The notes under the pieces: generated by a model
The model's input: the letters and a program-made list of their open reading frames with translations, nothing else
The model's database searches: none
What the model was told of the DNA's origin: nothing
Program-made: the position numbers and the translations under genes
In this document: piece after piece, positions 50,485 through 59,401 of the stretch
Position numbering within the stretch: the stretch's first letter is position 1
Layout of the letters: the number at the start of each line of letters is the position of its first letter
Source of the DNA: a virus
Length of the DNA stretch: 64,000 nt
Direction: 5' to 3' (one strand)
IMG/VR virus record: IMGVR_UViG_3300025133_000036
Location: 62,001 to 126,000 of that record

Positions 50485-51530
50485 TAGACGTTAAGGTAAG
50501 AATTTTAACAAACGATTACCACACTTTTAGACCATACATAAAATCTTTTAATCAATTAGCAACGTATGGAATTGAATTAGTTGATTCAGATGCTAAAGAT
50601 TATGATATTACAATGGTTGGACATTCATTATTCCAGGATAAAAAATTAGGATCGTTTGAAGCGAGTGTCCAAAAAGGGCTAGATTTTTTAGATAAAATTG
50701 AAGGACCTTATATTTTACTTGACAGTCAAGATTCTTCATCAGTAATTGGAGCGTGGGAAACTTTCATTGAATCACGAGCTATATGTTTACTTAAAGACAC
50801 GTTACTAAAGGATAGATCGCTATATAAAGAAGGATGGGTTGGTGGAAGATGGTATTGGGGTAAATCTGAAGACTGGGGTATACCTGATCAAAACTATATT
50901 CCAAAAGATTGGGATATTCATGAAGATAAACTTTTTTTATCTGGAAAAAACTGGCTTGGTGTAGAAGATTATAATTTCAATATAGACTGGAAATCAATCG
51001 ATAAATTATTTGATCTTTCTTTAATGTTTCAATATCCACATCCTGAATGTCATGAATTTGATTTAAAACCTTCTCAAGATTTTTATTATAATGCATACAG
51101 AAAAAGAATATTTGATAAGACTAAAGATTCTCAATACATGATTGCAAAATTAAACAACGGTAAACGATTAGACGGGCAAGAATGGTCAAAGTATCAAGCA
51201 TCGTCAAAAGTTATTTTATCACCGTTTGGTTATGGAGCATACGGAGCTCCACGAGATATTGCTGCAGTTACGTTAGGATCAATATTGCTTAAAGAAGACT
51301 TAAGTTATTTAGACACTTATCCAAATGTTTATCGTCCTGATGAAACATACATTGCATGTAAAAACGATTTTAGCGATCTTGAAGAAAAGATCGAATACTG
51401 TGTCGAAAACTTTACAGCTCTCAGATCAGAATTAGTAAACAATATGATAACCGCTTATAATCAAGCATATCATCCTGAATATTTAGCCCAATACACTCAT
51501 AAACTGTTTAAAAATATAGGAGTGATGTAA
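50481..51530 (+). CDS. Putative GT-B glycosyltransferase-like protein
   Basis: A 349-residue protein, start ATG 50481 (ATGA overlap). The N-terminal half starts DVKVRILTNDYHTFRPYIKS. The C-terminal half has SPFGYGAYGAPRDIAAVTLG and a final helix pair after YVENFTALR-like sequence (CVENFTALRSELVNNMI), the pattern of single-domain GT-B enzymes that place the donor near a PRD motif. The family is uncertain. Confidence 0.5.
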   Translation: MIDVKVRILTNDYHTFRPYIKSFNQLATYGIELVDSDAKDYDITMVGHSLFQDKKLGSFEASVQKGLDFLDKIEGPYILLDSQDSSSVIGAWETFIESRAICLLKDTLLKDRSLYKEGWVGGRWYWGKSEDWGIPDQNYIPKDWDIHEDKLFLSGKNWLGVEDYNFNIDWKSIDKLFDLSLMFQYPHPECHEFDLKPSQDFYYNAYRKRIFDKTKDSQYMIAKLNNGKRLDGQEWSKYQASSKVILSPFGYGAYGAPRDIAAVTLGSILLKEDLSYLDTYPNVYRPDETYIACKNDFSDLEEKIEYCVENFTALRSELVNNMITAYNQAYHPEYLAQYTHKLFKNIGVM

Positions 51531-52558
51531 TGGATACGGATAAAGTAATAATCTTTGGTCCATGGGTTGGAGAATTTAGTTATGAACTTAGTTGGTGGAA
51601 TCCGGAGTGTAGAAAAATTAGAGAAGATTATCCAGATCATTGGGCAGTATGTTTAGGATTTAATGGACGAAATGTCGCGTATGGAGATTTTATTGATGAA
51701 TATATTCCACACCCATCGGAATTAGAAGCTTCACTCACATATCCTGCTACATTCGGCGAACACCAAGATAAAACTCTTTCAGGTGATATACCTGTCGTAA
51801 CGGGCGGAGTTGGAGACGATGTAATTCCTAAACGATTTGTAGATCATCTTGAAAAAATCATTAAAGAATTTCAATTTAGAGGGTTTAAAGATATAGTTGT
51901 TCATAAACCTGGTGATGTTCCTATAACAAGAGAACGATGTTTATCTGATTATCCTTTTGGTCGATATGTACACTATGAAGTAAATAACACTTTATTGTAC
52001 GATGTAAAAAGCAAAATAAATTCTTATTTTGATAATGATGATCCTACAATATTTTTAATGGCAAGACTTAGAAGCCGGGATGACGAACCATGTTATTTAG
52101 ATTGGCATCCAGATAACTGGCCACTTTTTACTAAAAAAGTTATTGAAGAATTAGGCGTTAATGTTATTAGTTTATCGATCAAAACACAAGGTAGCCGCGG
52201 TGGAGCACAGGGACTTGCGGGTCATGAATTATTTAAAGATTTACAACATAAGATAATGAATTATGAAATGGAAAAAGATAATCCTAATTCATTAGAAGAA
52301 CAGTTAGCTATTTTGAAAAGTACAAAGTGTAGTATTTATGGTGCAAGTGGAGCTGCAGTGGTACCATTTTTTGTTAATACACCATCATTTACTCAACAAA
52401 CAAAGGAAGAAGGTTTTCGTTTAGAATTGGGTTGGGAAAAGGATTTAATGGACTTCAAACACTTTAAAAACTTTGATAAGTATCATAATAATGATATCTA
52501 CAATTCACCTGTTGAAGAACTATTTAAAGAGTTTGTAGATTTCTACAAGGAGTTATAA
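51530..52558 (+). CDS. Unknown glycan-cluster protein (possible GT-B glycosyltransferase)
   Basis: A 342-residue protein that begins VIIFGPWVGEFSYELSWWNP and later has TIFLMARLRSRDDEPCYLDW, VISLSIKTQGSRGG, and CSIYGASGAAVVPFFVNTP. The last motif looks like the nucleotide-sugar loop of some GT-B enzymes. I do not recognise the family. One-base overlap with its upstream neighbour and position before an aminotransferase support a role in the same pathway. Confidence 0.45.
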   Translation: MDTDKVIIFGPWVGEFSYELSWWNPECRKIREDYPDHWAVCLGFNGRNVAYGDFIDEYIPHPSELEASLTYPATFGEHQDKTLSGDIPVVTGGVGDDVIPKRFVDHLEKIIKEFQFRGFKDIVVHKPGDVPITRERCLSDYPFGRYVHYEVNNTLLYDVKSKINSYFDNDDPTIFLMARLRSRDDEPCYLDWHPDNWPLFTKKVIEELGVNVISLSIKTQGSRGGAQGLAGHELFKDLQHKIMNYEMEKDNPNSLEEQLAILKSTKCSIYGASGAAVVPFFVNTPSFTQQTKEEGFRLELGWEKDLMDFKHFKNFDKYHNNDIYNSPVEELFKEFVDFYKEL

Positions 52559-52559
52559 C

Positions 52560-53663
52560 ATGGAAATAAGAGAAAAAATGCTACCAGTCTTAGGACCTAA
52601 GGGTGGAGTTGAAGAAGTTGACGCTCTTAGAGAAGTAATAGAAAGTGGTTGGTGGGGTAAAGGACCCAAGGTTGCAGAGTTTGAAGAAAAGTTTGCAGAA
52701 ATGGTAGGACATAAATATGCATGTGCCGTTACAAGTGCTTCCCATGGTCAAGATTTAGTTATGAAAGCTATGGGTTGGAAAGGTATTGATGTTATTAATC
52801 CTGCAATGTCGTTTATCGCTACTGCAATGATTCCATTATGGAACGGTTATACATCTAATATTGTTGATGTGACAAGAGATACATTATGTATAGACCCAGT
52901 TGAGGTTGAGAAATGGAAAAAACCTAATAGTGAGTTACTGATTGCTGTAAATGAAGCAGGTGTTCCAGCAGATTATGAAGCTTTAAGAAAAGCATTCGGT
53001 GGATTTATACTTGAAGATACAGCACACAGTTGTTATACTCCAGGTGCAGGACAAGGAGGAGACTGTGCAGTATGGAGTTTTCAAGCAGTGAAAACAATGC
53101 CTTGTGGTGATGGAGGAATGATAACAAGTAATGATAAAGAATTAATTGAAAAATGTAGAGAAATGACATGGTTTGGAGTTTCATCAACATGGAGTAGAGC
53201 ACAGGGTGCAAGTGGAAAACCTGGATATTCATGGGATTATCAGGTAGATTTAATAGGTTACAAATACTATATGATAGATATTATGGCCGCAATATGCCTT
53301 GAACAAATGAAAAAACTTCCAGCTCATTTGGAATTTCGTAGACATGTTCAATCCCGATATAATGCTGAATTACCAGAAATTATGGAAAGACCACCACATT
53401 CAGAGACAGTACAATATTACGTGTCAAGAGTTCCCGAAGAACATAGAGATAAATTGATTGATTATTTAGGCGATAAAAAAATACACACATCTGTACACTT
53501 TAAACCGTTATATCTTTATGGACCATTACTTCAAGATAGAAGTTATCCAGTTTGTGATTCAGAATGGACAAAACTAATAACTCTTCCTTGTCATAACAGA
53601 ATGACTGAAGAAGATATTGACTATGTAATTTATTGGGTCAAAAAGTATTTCGGAGAGAGTTAG
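52560..53663 (+). CDS. DegT/DnrJ/EryC1-type sugar aminotransferase
   Basis: A 367-residue PLP enzyme of the DegT family. It has the ESGWWGKGPKVAEFEEKFA start, the VTSASHGQDLVMKAM cofactor site, FILEDTAHSC, and the PLP-binding Lys in SFQAVKTMPCGDGGMI. It aminates keto sugars (as in perosamine or similar pathways). The upstream gene ends 2 bases before, and a remnant of a radical SAM gene follows. Confidence 0.88.
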   Translation: MEIREKMLPVLGPKGGVEEVDALREVIESGWWGKGPKVAEFEEKFAEMVGHKYACAVTSASHGQDLVMKAMGWKGIDVINPAMSFIATAMIPLWNGYTSNIVDVTRDTLCIDPVEVEKWKKPNSELLIAVNEAGVPADYEALRKAFGGFILEDTAHSCYTPGAGQGGDCAVWSFQAVKTMPCGDGGMITSNDKELIEKCREMTWFGVSSTWSRAQGASGKPGYSWDYQVDLIGYKYYMIDIMAAICLEQMKKLPAHLEFRRHVQSRYNAELPEIMERPPHSETVQYYVSRVPEEHRDKLIDYLGDKKIHTSVHFKPLYLYGPLLQDRSYPVCDSEWTKLITLPCHNRMTEEDIDYVIYWVKKYFGES

Positions 53664-53728
53664 TGCAATTAGATAGATACTGTTTAGAAATAACCACAAA
53701 GATAGGTTGTTCTAATGTTTGTGAGTAA
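53663..53728 (+). pseudogene. Radical SAM N-terminal remnant (truncated)
   Basis: A GTG at 53663, overlapping the aminotransferase stop, opens a 21-codon frame ending QLDRYCLEITTKIGCSNVCE then TAA. The text LEITTKIGCSNVCE is the usual start of a radical SAM domain (CxxxC, with the third Cys of CxxxCxxC expected two residues on), but the frame stops there. I read it as the remnant of a deleted gene. The following TAATG starts the next gene, so the deletion may have joined these two. Confidence 0.5.
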
Positions 53729-54606
53729 TGAATGGCGAACTAAAAAGGGTTATAGAAATGAATGACTTGTATAAAATTGAAGGTACATTGAACCATGATA
53801 ATCATCAATGCTATAATAATCCGAATACGTTTCCACAATTTCAGGAAGGTCTTGAACATTTTAAAACCCACATAAAACAACTCGTTGATACTAATTCAAG
53901 TGCAACGTTTTATAAATTCGGCGATGGAGATTATAGGTTTCTAAATCAAATACCTGAAGGGAGTGCTAAACCCGGACAGCGAGCATTAAGTTTACCTTAT
54001 GATAAAATTGATATTGAAGCACATAGAAAAGGTGCACAGTTATGTGACTTTTATACATGTGAATTGTATCCTGAGAATCAAAAATGGTTTTCTGAAGTTA
54101 TCAATAAAGATATAAATTATCCAGCAGAATACGGATATGGACTTGTTGCAAATAGATGGTTTACAAAAACGTTTGATAGTATAGGATTAATCGGTGCAGG
54201 ACCTAAAATGGTAATTACCGAGACGTTAATGCACTATCGGGAATACAAAGAGTATTTGGGCTTGGATCACTTCACAGATTATATTTATTTTCCTCAAAAA
54301 TTTGCTGCGGATGATCTTGATAAGTTAGAACGTTTAATGAAACCTAGAATTGAACAGTCAAAATCTAAATTGTTTTTAGTTGGTATAGGTCATGCAAAAA
54401 GTGGAATATTACACAAATTCAAAGAATGGACTGATGCAGTATTTTTAGATGTAGGTGGAGGTATTGATATGTTAGCTGGCTGTATTAACACAAGACGACC
54501 ATTTGCCGGCGAATGGAAAAATTTCAGACATCCACAATTTAATTATGATACGATTGATTATATGAATTATAATCATGGTAATGAAAAAATGGTAAAAGGA
54601 TTATGA
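53728..54606 (+). CDS. GT-D-fold-like glycosyltransferase (DUF1792-like)
   Basis: A protein of 282-292 residues (start ATG 53728 or 53758). ATFYKFGDGDYRFLN resembles the RFGDGE motif that binds the nucleotide-sugar metal in GT-D enzymes, and AVFLDVGGGIDMLAG near the end resembles the conserved IDIGAAID-like loop. KLFLVGIGHAKSGILH is the Rossmann-like middle. It likely transfers glucose or a related sugar. ATGA overlap with the next gene. Confidence 0.65.
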   Translation: MNGELKRVIEMNDLYKIEGTLNHDNHQCYNNPNTFPQFQEGLEHFKTHIKQLVDTNSSATFYKFGDGDYRFLNQIPEGSAKPGQRALSLPYDKIDIEAHRKGAQLCDFYTCELYPENQKWFSEVINKDINYPAEYGYGLVANRWFTKTFDSIGLIGAGPKMVITETLMHYREYKEYLGLDHFTDYIYFPQKFAADDLDKLERLMKPRIEQSKSKLFLVGIGHAKSGILHKFKEWTDAVFLDVGGGIDMLAGCINTRRPFAGEWKNFRHPQFNYDTIDYMNYNHGNEKMVKGL

Positions 54607-55319
54607 AGAATTTAGTTTACATTGTAGCAATCGGAATGGAAGTAAAAGAACATACTGAAAAGGCATGGAAATTTTATTGTGAAAAGTATAATTGCGATTT
54701 TAAAGTTATAACTAAAGCATCAAGAAAAAATATGGCTCCACATTGGGAACGGTATACTATATTTGAAAAGTATCCTGGCTATGACAAATACTTATATGTA
54801 GATGCAGATGCTATGGTAAAATGGGATGCGCCAAACTTTTTTGAAACGGTGCATTATACACCATCCGCGATTCACGCCGTTAAAGACATTGGATCACTCG
54901 AGTGGGTTTATAACAGTATTTTAGGTTATCAGGACTTATTCCCAAATCAAGACTTGAAATGGTGGGAATATGTCACAACCGGATGGTTACTGTTCGATAA
55001 TACACTAAAAGATTTTTTTACTAAAGTAATGAAATTCCATGCGGAGAATAATGAAGAACTTAATTTGCGACAATACAATACATTAAAGAAAGGCTTCGAT
55101 CAAACACCAGTAAATTATCTTATTAGACAAGAGAATATTCAGTTAAAAGTATTACCTGAGGTTTTTTCTCTTGCACACTTACATAAAAAAGATATTTTTC
55201 AAAATGGAATGTTTGTAAATCTTCCGGCATATATTTGGCAGTTCAATGGCATACCAAAAGAACAGCTTCCATATATTATGGAACAATTATGGAATCATGT
55301 AAAGGATCAATACAAATGA
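54603..55319 (+). CDS. GT-A glycosyltransferase (GT8-like)
   Basis: A 238-residue protein with NLVYIVAIGMEVKEHTEKAW, YDKYLYVDADAMV (DxD, metal and donor site), and VTTGWLLFDNTLKDFF. This is the order of GT8-type enzymes, which retain anomeric configuration. It overlaps the following gene by four bases if the latter starts at 55316. Confidence 0.75.
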   Translation: MKNLVYIVAIGMEVKEHTEKAWKFYCEKYNCDFKVITKASRKNMAPHWERYTIFEKYPGYDKYLYVDADAMVKWDAPNFFETVHYTPSAIHAVKDIGSLEWVYNSILGYQDLFPNQDLKWWEYVTTGWLLFDNTLKDFFTKVMKFHAENNEELNLRQYNTLKKGFDQTPVNYLIRQENIQLKVLPEVFSLAHLHKKDIFQNGMFVNLPAYIWQFNGIPKEQLPYIMEQLWNHVKDQYK

Positions 55320-56152
55320 TGACTTTTTGTATATCTACGTATAACAATTTAGACTATTTGAAGCTAGCTGTTAAATCTGTTAGAAAAAACTCATATTATA
55401 AAGATGCTCCTTTTATTGTTCACGCTGAAAACTGTAATGATGGAACTGATAATTGGTTAGATTCAAATTTCAAAAAATACAATTTAGAGTACTACATAGA
55501 TAAAAATGACCCTCCTTTAGGAATTGGCGGCGGAATGAATTTTTGTGCCGATAAGGTACAAACTGAATTCATAAACTTTTTACATTCAGATTTCTATGTA
55601 ACAAAAAATTGGGATAAAGCCTTAATGGATATATTTGAAAAGTATCCAGAAGAAAAATTATGGGTAAATTCACATAGAATAGAGCCTCAAATGTTTTCCG
55701 ATTCAGAATCTAGACCTGGAACACTTGTCGTATCACAGAATACGTTTGGAGCATATTATAACGATTTTGATACTGACTTGTTTGATGAATGGTCAAGTGA
55801 ATTTGTAAAAATTAATAATTTTGAAATAGCAAAAGGTGAAGGAGTTAGTGGGTTAATAAGAAAAAAAGATTGGGACGAAATAGGTGGAAATGATCCGCTG
55901 TTCGCCCCGGCTAGTTGGGAAGACATGGATTTATTTTTAAGAATGTTAAACAAAGGCTTTAAGTTTGTTTTACCTTCAACGTCATTAATATGGCATTTTG
56001 GCGCTCGAGGAAGTCACAGACTTGAAGAAAACGAAGGTCAAAGTTCTGAGAGACAAATAAAGGCAGAACAAGACAACGAAACTAAATGGTTAAAAAAATG
56101 GGGTAGAATGCCTCAATACGATGAAATAGGATTTATATGCGGACTTCAATGA
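55316..56152 (+). CDS. Family 2 glycosyltransferase
   Basis: A 278-residue GT2 enzyme (start ATG 55316 or 55319; the upstream in-frame ATG is within the preceding gene). Motifs are TFCISTYNNLDYLKLAVKS, PFIVHAENCNDGTDNWL, PPLGIGGGMNFCADK, EFINFLHSDFYVTKNWD (acidic site) and the late WEDMDLFLRMLNKGF. It overlaps the next gene by 16 bases. Confidence 0.8.
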   Translation: MMTFCISTYNNLDYLKLAVKSVRKNSYYKDAPFIVHAENCNDGTDNWLDSNFKKYNLEYYIDKNDPPLGIGGGMNFCADKVQTEFINFLHSDFYVTKNWDKALMDIFEKYPEEKLWVNSHRIEPQMFSDSESRPGTLVVSQNTFGAYYNDFDTDLFDEWSSEFVKINNFEIAKGEGVSGLIRKKDWDEIGGNDPLFAPASWEDMDLFLRMLNKGFKFVLPSTSLIWHFGARGSHRLEENEGQSSERQIKAEQDNETKWLKKWGRMPQYDEIGFICGLQ

Positions 56153-56595
56153 TATGGCCCGTCAAAAGACATAATACTTTTGAGGATAATAGAGGATCGT
56201 TTACTCCAATGACTGCAGATTTGGATGGAGTAAAATGGGATCAGTTTAATGTTGTAACAAATAATAACGCATGGGTTTTTAGGGGAATGCACTATCAAAC
56301 TGATCCTCCACAAACGAAATCTATTCATGTTATCAAAGGTGAAATTTTAGATTTTGTTTATGATCTTGAAACAAAAGAAATACAACACTTTCATTTGACA
56401 CCGAATGAATATTTGCACGTTCCAGATTGTAAGGCTCATGGATATTGTACAATAGTTCCAAATACTATAGTTGCATATTTTGTTAAAGGAGCTTATTCTC
56501 CCGATTCAGAACATACAATACCATGGCATACACTTCCTGAGATAAAAGAACACCTTCCAATTAGCAGAATAACAACATCAGATAAGGATAGTTAA
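56137..56595 (+). CDS. dTDP-4-dehydrorhamnose 3,5-epimerase-like (RmlC/cupin)
   Basis: A 152-residue cupin with the RmlC features: EDNRGSFTPM, NNAWVFRGMHYQTDPPQTKS (catalytic His in FRGMHYQ), VIKGEILDFVYDLET, and CKAHGYCTI. It epimerises or isomerises a dTDP-keto sugar, feeding the glycosyltransferases. The Tyr of the catalytic dyad is plausibly within VAYFVKGAYSP. The gene overlaps the previous one by 16 bases. Confidence 0.8.
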   Translation: MRTSMIWPVKRHNTFEDNRGSFTPMTADLDGVKWDQFNVVTNNNAWVFRGMHYQTDPPQTKSIHVIKGEILDFVYDLETKEIQHFHLTPNEYLHVPDCKAHGYCTIVPNTIVAYFVKGAYSPDSEHTIPWHTLPEIKEHLPISRITTSDKDS

Positions 56596-56596
56596 A

Positions 56597-57772
56597 ATGG
56601 TAAGTTTAATAGCACCTTCTTATAATAATTTAAGACATTTAAAAAATTTGGTTGAATCATATAATAAATGGGGCCCTGATGATTCGGAATTAATTATTGT
56701 TGATGATTATAGTGACGACGGAACAGAAGAATGGGTTACGTCAATAGTAACGGACAAGATTAGATTTTATAGGAATAATGATAGGAGAGTTGGACATACA
56801 GTATTATACGATTGGGGTATTGAAAAAGCAAAAGGCGATGTTGTAGGTATTCTTCACGCTGATATGATTTTAGGTAAAAATTGTATTGAGAATATGCTTA
56901 AGCATTTACGCCCGGGAAGTGTAGTGTGCGCTACAAGAGTTGAACCACCATTACATCCTCCATCTCCTGAAAAAATAATTAAACCTTTTGGAATAGATTT
57001 TGATACTTTAGATATACCAATGTTTGATAAGTTTGTAGATCATGCATTAGTTGAATATAAAGATTTAGTTTCTCAGGGAATGTTTGCTCCATGGATATTA
57101 TACAAAAAAGATTGGGATGAAGTTGGAGGTCATGATCACGTCCTTGCGCCTTTTCCGTTTGAAGATTCCGATATATTTCAAAGATGGCTTATCCATCAAT
57201 TTCAATTGCTTCAAAGTAAAGATGCCATTGTTTATCATCTTACGTGTAGAGGCCATAAATGGAACAAAAAACTTAATGTTGAAGATGACGGATTTGAAGT
57301 ATTTCAAAGAAACGCTAGTAGAAATTTTACTCGAAAATGGGGAACATGGATTGAAAATGATGAACACTATCATCCTATAGTACATAATAAATATGACATT
57401 GGATTTGTAATAAAAAACTGTACAAAGGCAATCCTTACAGGGCTAGAGATATGGGCTTCTGATATCTATGTGGATTGTACTAGCGATGACATACAATCAT
57501 ATGTCAAAGAAGAACAACAGACTACAATGTACGATTTAGAATCGAGAGTTCATTCTATAGACGTGGAAAAGTTAAATGATGTTATTATACATTTTGACGC
57601 GGATAAGCTGACTAATGAAAACATTTTATACCCAAACATGTTTAACAAAATACTTGACGATTCAGGTACAATTGGATCCTTCAAACTTGATATTTTCGAT
57701 ATTAAGATCAAAGAATTAAATCCATTAGTAGAAGATCAATTGCACGTATTTAAAAAGAATGTCGATATTTAA
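56597..57772 (+). CDS. Family 2 glycosyltransferase with long C-terminal extension
   Basis: A 391-residue protein. The GT2 domain (1-240) has SLIAPSYNNLRHLKNLVESY, LIIVDDYSDDGTEEW, VVGILHADMILGKN and FEDSDIFQRWL. The last 130 residues (TGLEIWASDIYVDCTSDDIQ, VIIHFDADKLTNEN) form a separate acidic domain with no recognised family. It closes the glycan cluster, 24 bases before the SNase gene. Confidence 0.75.
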   Translation: MVSLIAPSYNNLRHLKNLVESYNKWGPDDSELIIVDDYSDDGTEEWVTSIVTDKIRFYRNNDRRVGHTVLYDWGIEKAKGDVVGILHADMILGKNCIENMLKHLRPGSVVCATRVEPPLHPPSPEKIIKPFGIDFDTLDIPMFDKFVDHALVEYKDLVSQGMFAPWILYKKDWDEVGGHDHVLAPFPFEDSDIFQRWLIHQFQLLQSKDAIVYHLTCRGHKWNKKLNVEDDGFEVFQRNASRNFTRKWGTWIENDEHYHPIVHNKYDIGFVIKNCTKAILTGLEIWASDIYVDCTSDDIQSYVKEEQQTTMYDLESRVHSIDVEKLNDVIIHFDADKLTNENILYPNMFNKILDDSGTIGSFKLDIFDIKIKELNPLVEDQLHVFKKNVDI

Positions 57773-57796
57773 TACTATACACATAGGAGAGTTGCA

Positions 57797-58288
57797 ATGG
57801 CTAAAAAACCAGCGCCGTTTGAATATAACGGTACATTGATAAAAGTTTTAGATGGAGATACAATTGATTGTTTCATTGATTTAGGTTTCGATTTAAAAAT
57901 CAAGAAAAGAATTAGATACATGGGCATCGATACTTGGGAAAGTAGAACTCGTGATAAAGAAGAGAAAGTAAAAGGTCTTGCAGCTAAAGCTCGTAATAAA
58001 GAGTTATTAGAAGCTGGAGTTTTTAAAATTGTATCTTTTGGAACGGGTAAATTCGGAAGAGTTTTAGGTGAAATATTTGTTTCTCCTGATGCTGTAGGAC
58101 ATGAGATATCAGAAGGTGTTGATACCATTGCCGGCGGATTAGTAAGTATAAATGACATACTAATTGCAGAAGGTCATGCCTATGAATATCATGGCGGAAA
58201 GAAAAAAGATTTTGAAAAAGAAATTGCAAAAGAAAAAGCCGCTAAAAAAGAAGACTTAATCGATAAACCTGCAGAGGAATCTGCATAG
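57797..58288 (+). CDS. Micrococcal nuclease-like (SNase) protein
   Basis: A 163-residue protein with the SNase fold: FEYNGTLIKVLDGDTIDCFI, IRYMGIDTWESRTRDKEEKV (catalytic Arg and Asp), GLAAKARNKELL, and GKFGRVLGEIF with the second Arg. There is no signal peptide, so it acts in the cell or is packaged. It may degrade DNA or RNA. GGAGAG lies before the ATG. Confidence 0.88.
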   Translation: MAKKPAPFEYNGTLIKVLDGDTIDCFIDLGFDLKIKKRIRYMGIDTWESRTRDKEEKVKGLAAKARNKELLEAGVFKIVSFGTGKFGRVLGEIFVSPDAVGHEISEGVDTIAGGLVSINDILIAEGHAYEYHGGKKKDFEKEIAKEKAAKKEDLIDKPAEESA

Positions 58289-58300
58289 CAAAGGAAAGTG

Positions 58301-58438
58301 ATGAGAAGTATTTCTCAACGCGAGGAAGCTATCTTACGACAACAGTTATTTCTATTATATGGTAGGAATCCAGGAAAACCGTATATCTGGACACGAGTTA
58401 TAACGCGCTTCATGAAATGTTTAAACATTCGTAAATGA
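58301..58438 (+). CDS. Small 45-residue basic protein (unknown)
   Basis: A short frame starting ATG 58301, 13 bases after the SNase stop, with AAGGAAAG just before it. The peptide (start MRSISQREEAILRQQLFLLY, then GRNPGKPYIWTRVI) is basic and helical. The ribosome site and tight spacing support a real gene. No function is known. The 35 bases after it hold nothing that I recognise. Confidence 0.5.
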   Translation: MRSISQREEAILRQQLFLLYGRNPGKPYIWTRVITRFMKCLNIRK

Positions 58439-58473
58439 CTTTGGGGTCTGAAAGATCTTTGTTAGGTTAGTGT

Positions 58474-58722
58474 ATGCCGACTACATATTATATTATGCTA
58501 CCAGAAGACGGACAAAATGAATTGCTTTATGAGTCAAATACTTTAGGCGATGAAAGCTTTGGAACATTTTACGCAAATAGTGGAATGAATTCATTATATG
58601 AAATCGTAAACAACCATCCCGAGTTATTACCACATACACAAATCGTAGACCAAACCGGTGTAAAATTCACAATTACAGAATTCATGGATAAATTAAATGA
58701 ATGGAAATTAAGGTTCAACTGA
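58474..58722 (+). CDS. Small conserved-looking phage protein (unknown)
   Basis: An 82-residue protein beginning TTYYIMLPEDGQNELLYESN, with SLYEIVNNHPELLPHTQIVD and FTITEFMDKLNEWKLRF. It has an even acidic composition, with no Cys and no membrane segment. Proteins with this style occur in marine T4-like phages as hypotheticals; the function is unknown. Confidence 0.6.
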   Translation: MPTTYYIMLPEDGQNELLYESNTLGDESFGTFYANSGMNSLYEIVNNHPELLPHTQIVDQTGVKFTITEFMDKLNEWKLRFN

Positions 58723-58733
58723 GGAGAAAGATT

Positions 58734-58901
58734 ATGAGCCAACATTGGACACACTACGTAGAAGAGTACGAAGAATTAGAACAAAAAGAGCATGTTGATG
58801 CGATAAAACATAAAAAACCAAAACTTGGTCATAAAAAAGCCAAACAAATAAAGGAAACAAAAAAAAATGGGGTCAAATATCCTAAAAAACCTAAGCGTTA
58901 G
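58734..58901 (+). CDS. Small Lys-rich protein (unknown)
   Basis: A 55-residue protein starting ATG 58734 (GAGGAGA before it). After an acidic helix (HYVEEYEELEQKEHVDAIK) comes a tail of Lys and His (KKPKLGHKKAKQIK). It may bind nucleic acid, but no family is recognised. It overlaps the lipoprotein gene in another frame. Confidence 0.5.
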   Translation: MSQHWTHYVEEYEELEQKEHVDAIKHKKPKLGHKKAKQIKETKKNGVKYPKKPKR

Positions 58902-59388
58902 TTTCTTATTTTTATTTACTATCGGGTGTGAAGATACTCGTATGGAAGATCCGGGAAATTTTGACGATTCCTACGGCACAGTATATGTTTCAGTTGACTC
59001 TATACCTGAAATTGTAATAAATGAATCTTCATGGCAAACTCTAAAAACAATATGGGGAGAGTTGACATCTGATATTGATGTAACTTATACAAGAGTTGAA
59101 TGGGATTCTGATATGTTTTGGGTAATAAATGATACGACCGGATATTTTAAAGCTAATTGTAAAAAATGTACGGTTGGATTATGGTACGATAATGACGGTA
59201 CAACTCAGGCAATGGAATATGATTTTCATACTATGGCTCCTGTAACTAATCAAGTCTCGATTGTAAACGATGAAAGTAAATTTGGTAATGTTCTTGCGCC
59301 TGTAAAAGCAATGCGCGGTGATAAAATGTGGCTGTGGTGGTCTATAGCAGGCGTTTATACGGACTCAATGCAAATTGAATTAAATTAA
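58867..59388 (+). CDS. Putative lipoprotein
   Basis: A 173-residue protein with a signal peptide MGSNILKNLSVSFLFLFTIG ending at a lipobox with Cys (IGC, residue 21), so it should be lipid-anchored in the envelope. The mature part is a beta-rich domain (GTVYVSVDSIPEIVINESSW) with one CKKC. Such cargo is uncommon in phages; it resembles bacterial envelope proteins. It might alter host surface binding or block superinfection (inference). Confidence 0.6.
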   Translation: MGSNILKNLSVSFLFLFTIGCEDTRMEDPGNFDDSYGTVYVSVDSIPEIVINESSWQTLKTIWGELTSDIDVTYTRVEWDSDMFWVINDTTGYFKANCKKCTVGLWYDNDGTTQAMEYDFHTMAPVTNQVSIVNDESKFGNVLAPVKAMRGDKMWLWWSIAGVYTDSMQIELN

Positions 59389-59401
59389 TGGGAGAAATAT
59401 A

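Noticed and set aside
57084-57385. Overlapping 95-98 residue frames on both strands within a GT2 gene
   Set aside because: Both lie inside the real glycosyltransferase frame, which carries the GT2 motifs; they have no ribosome sites.
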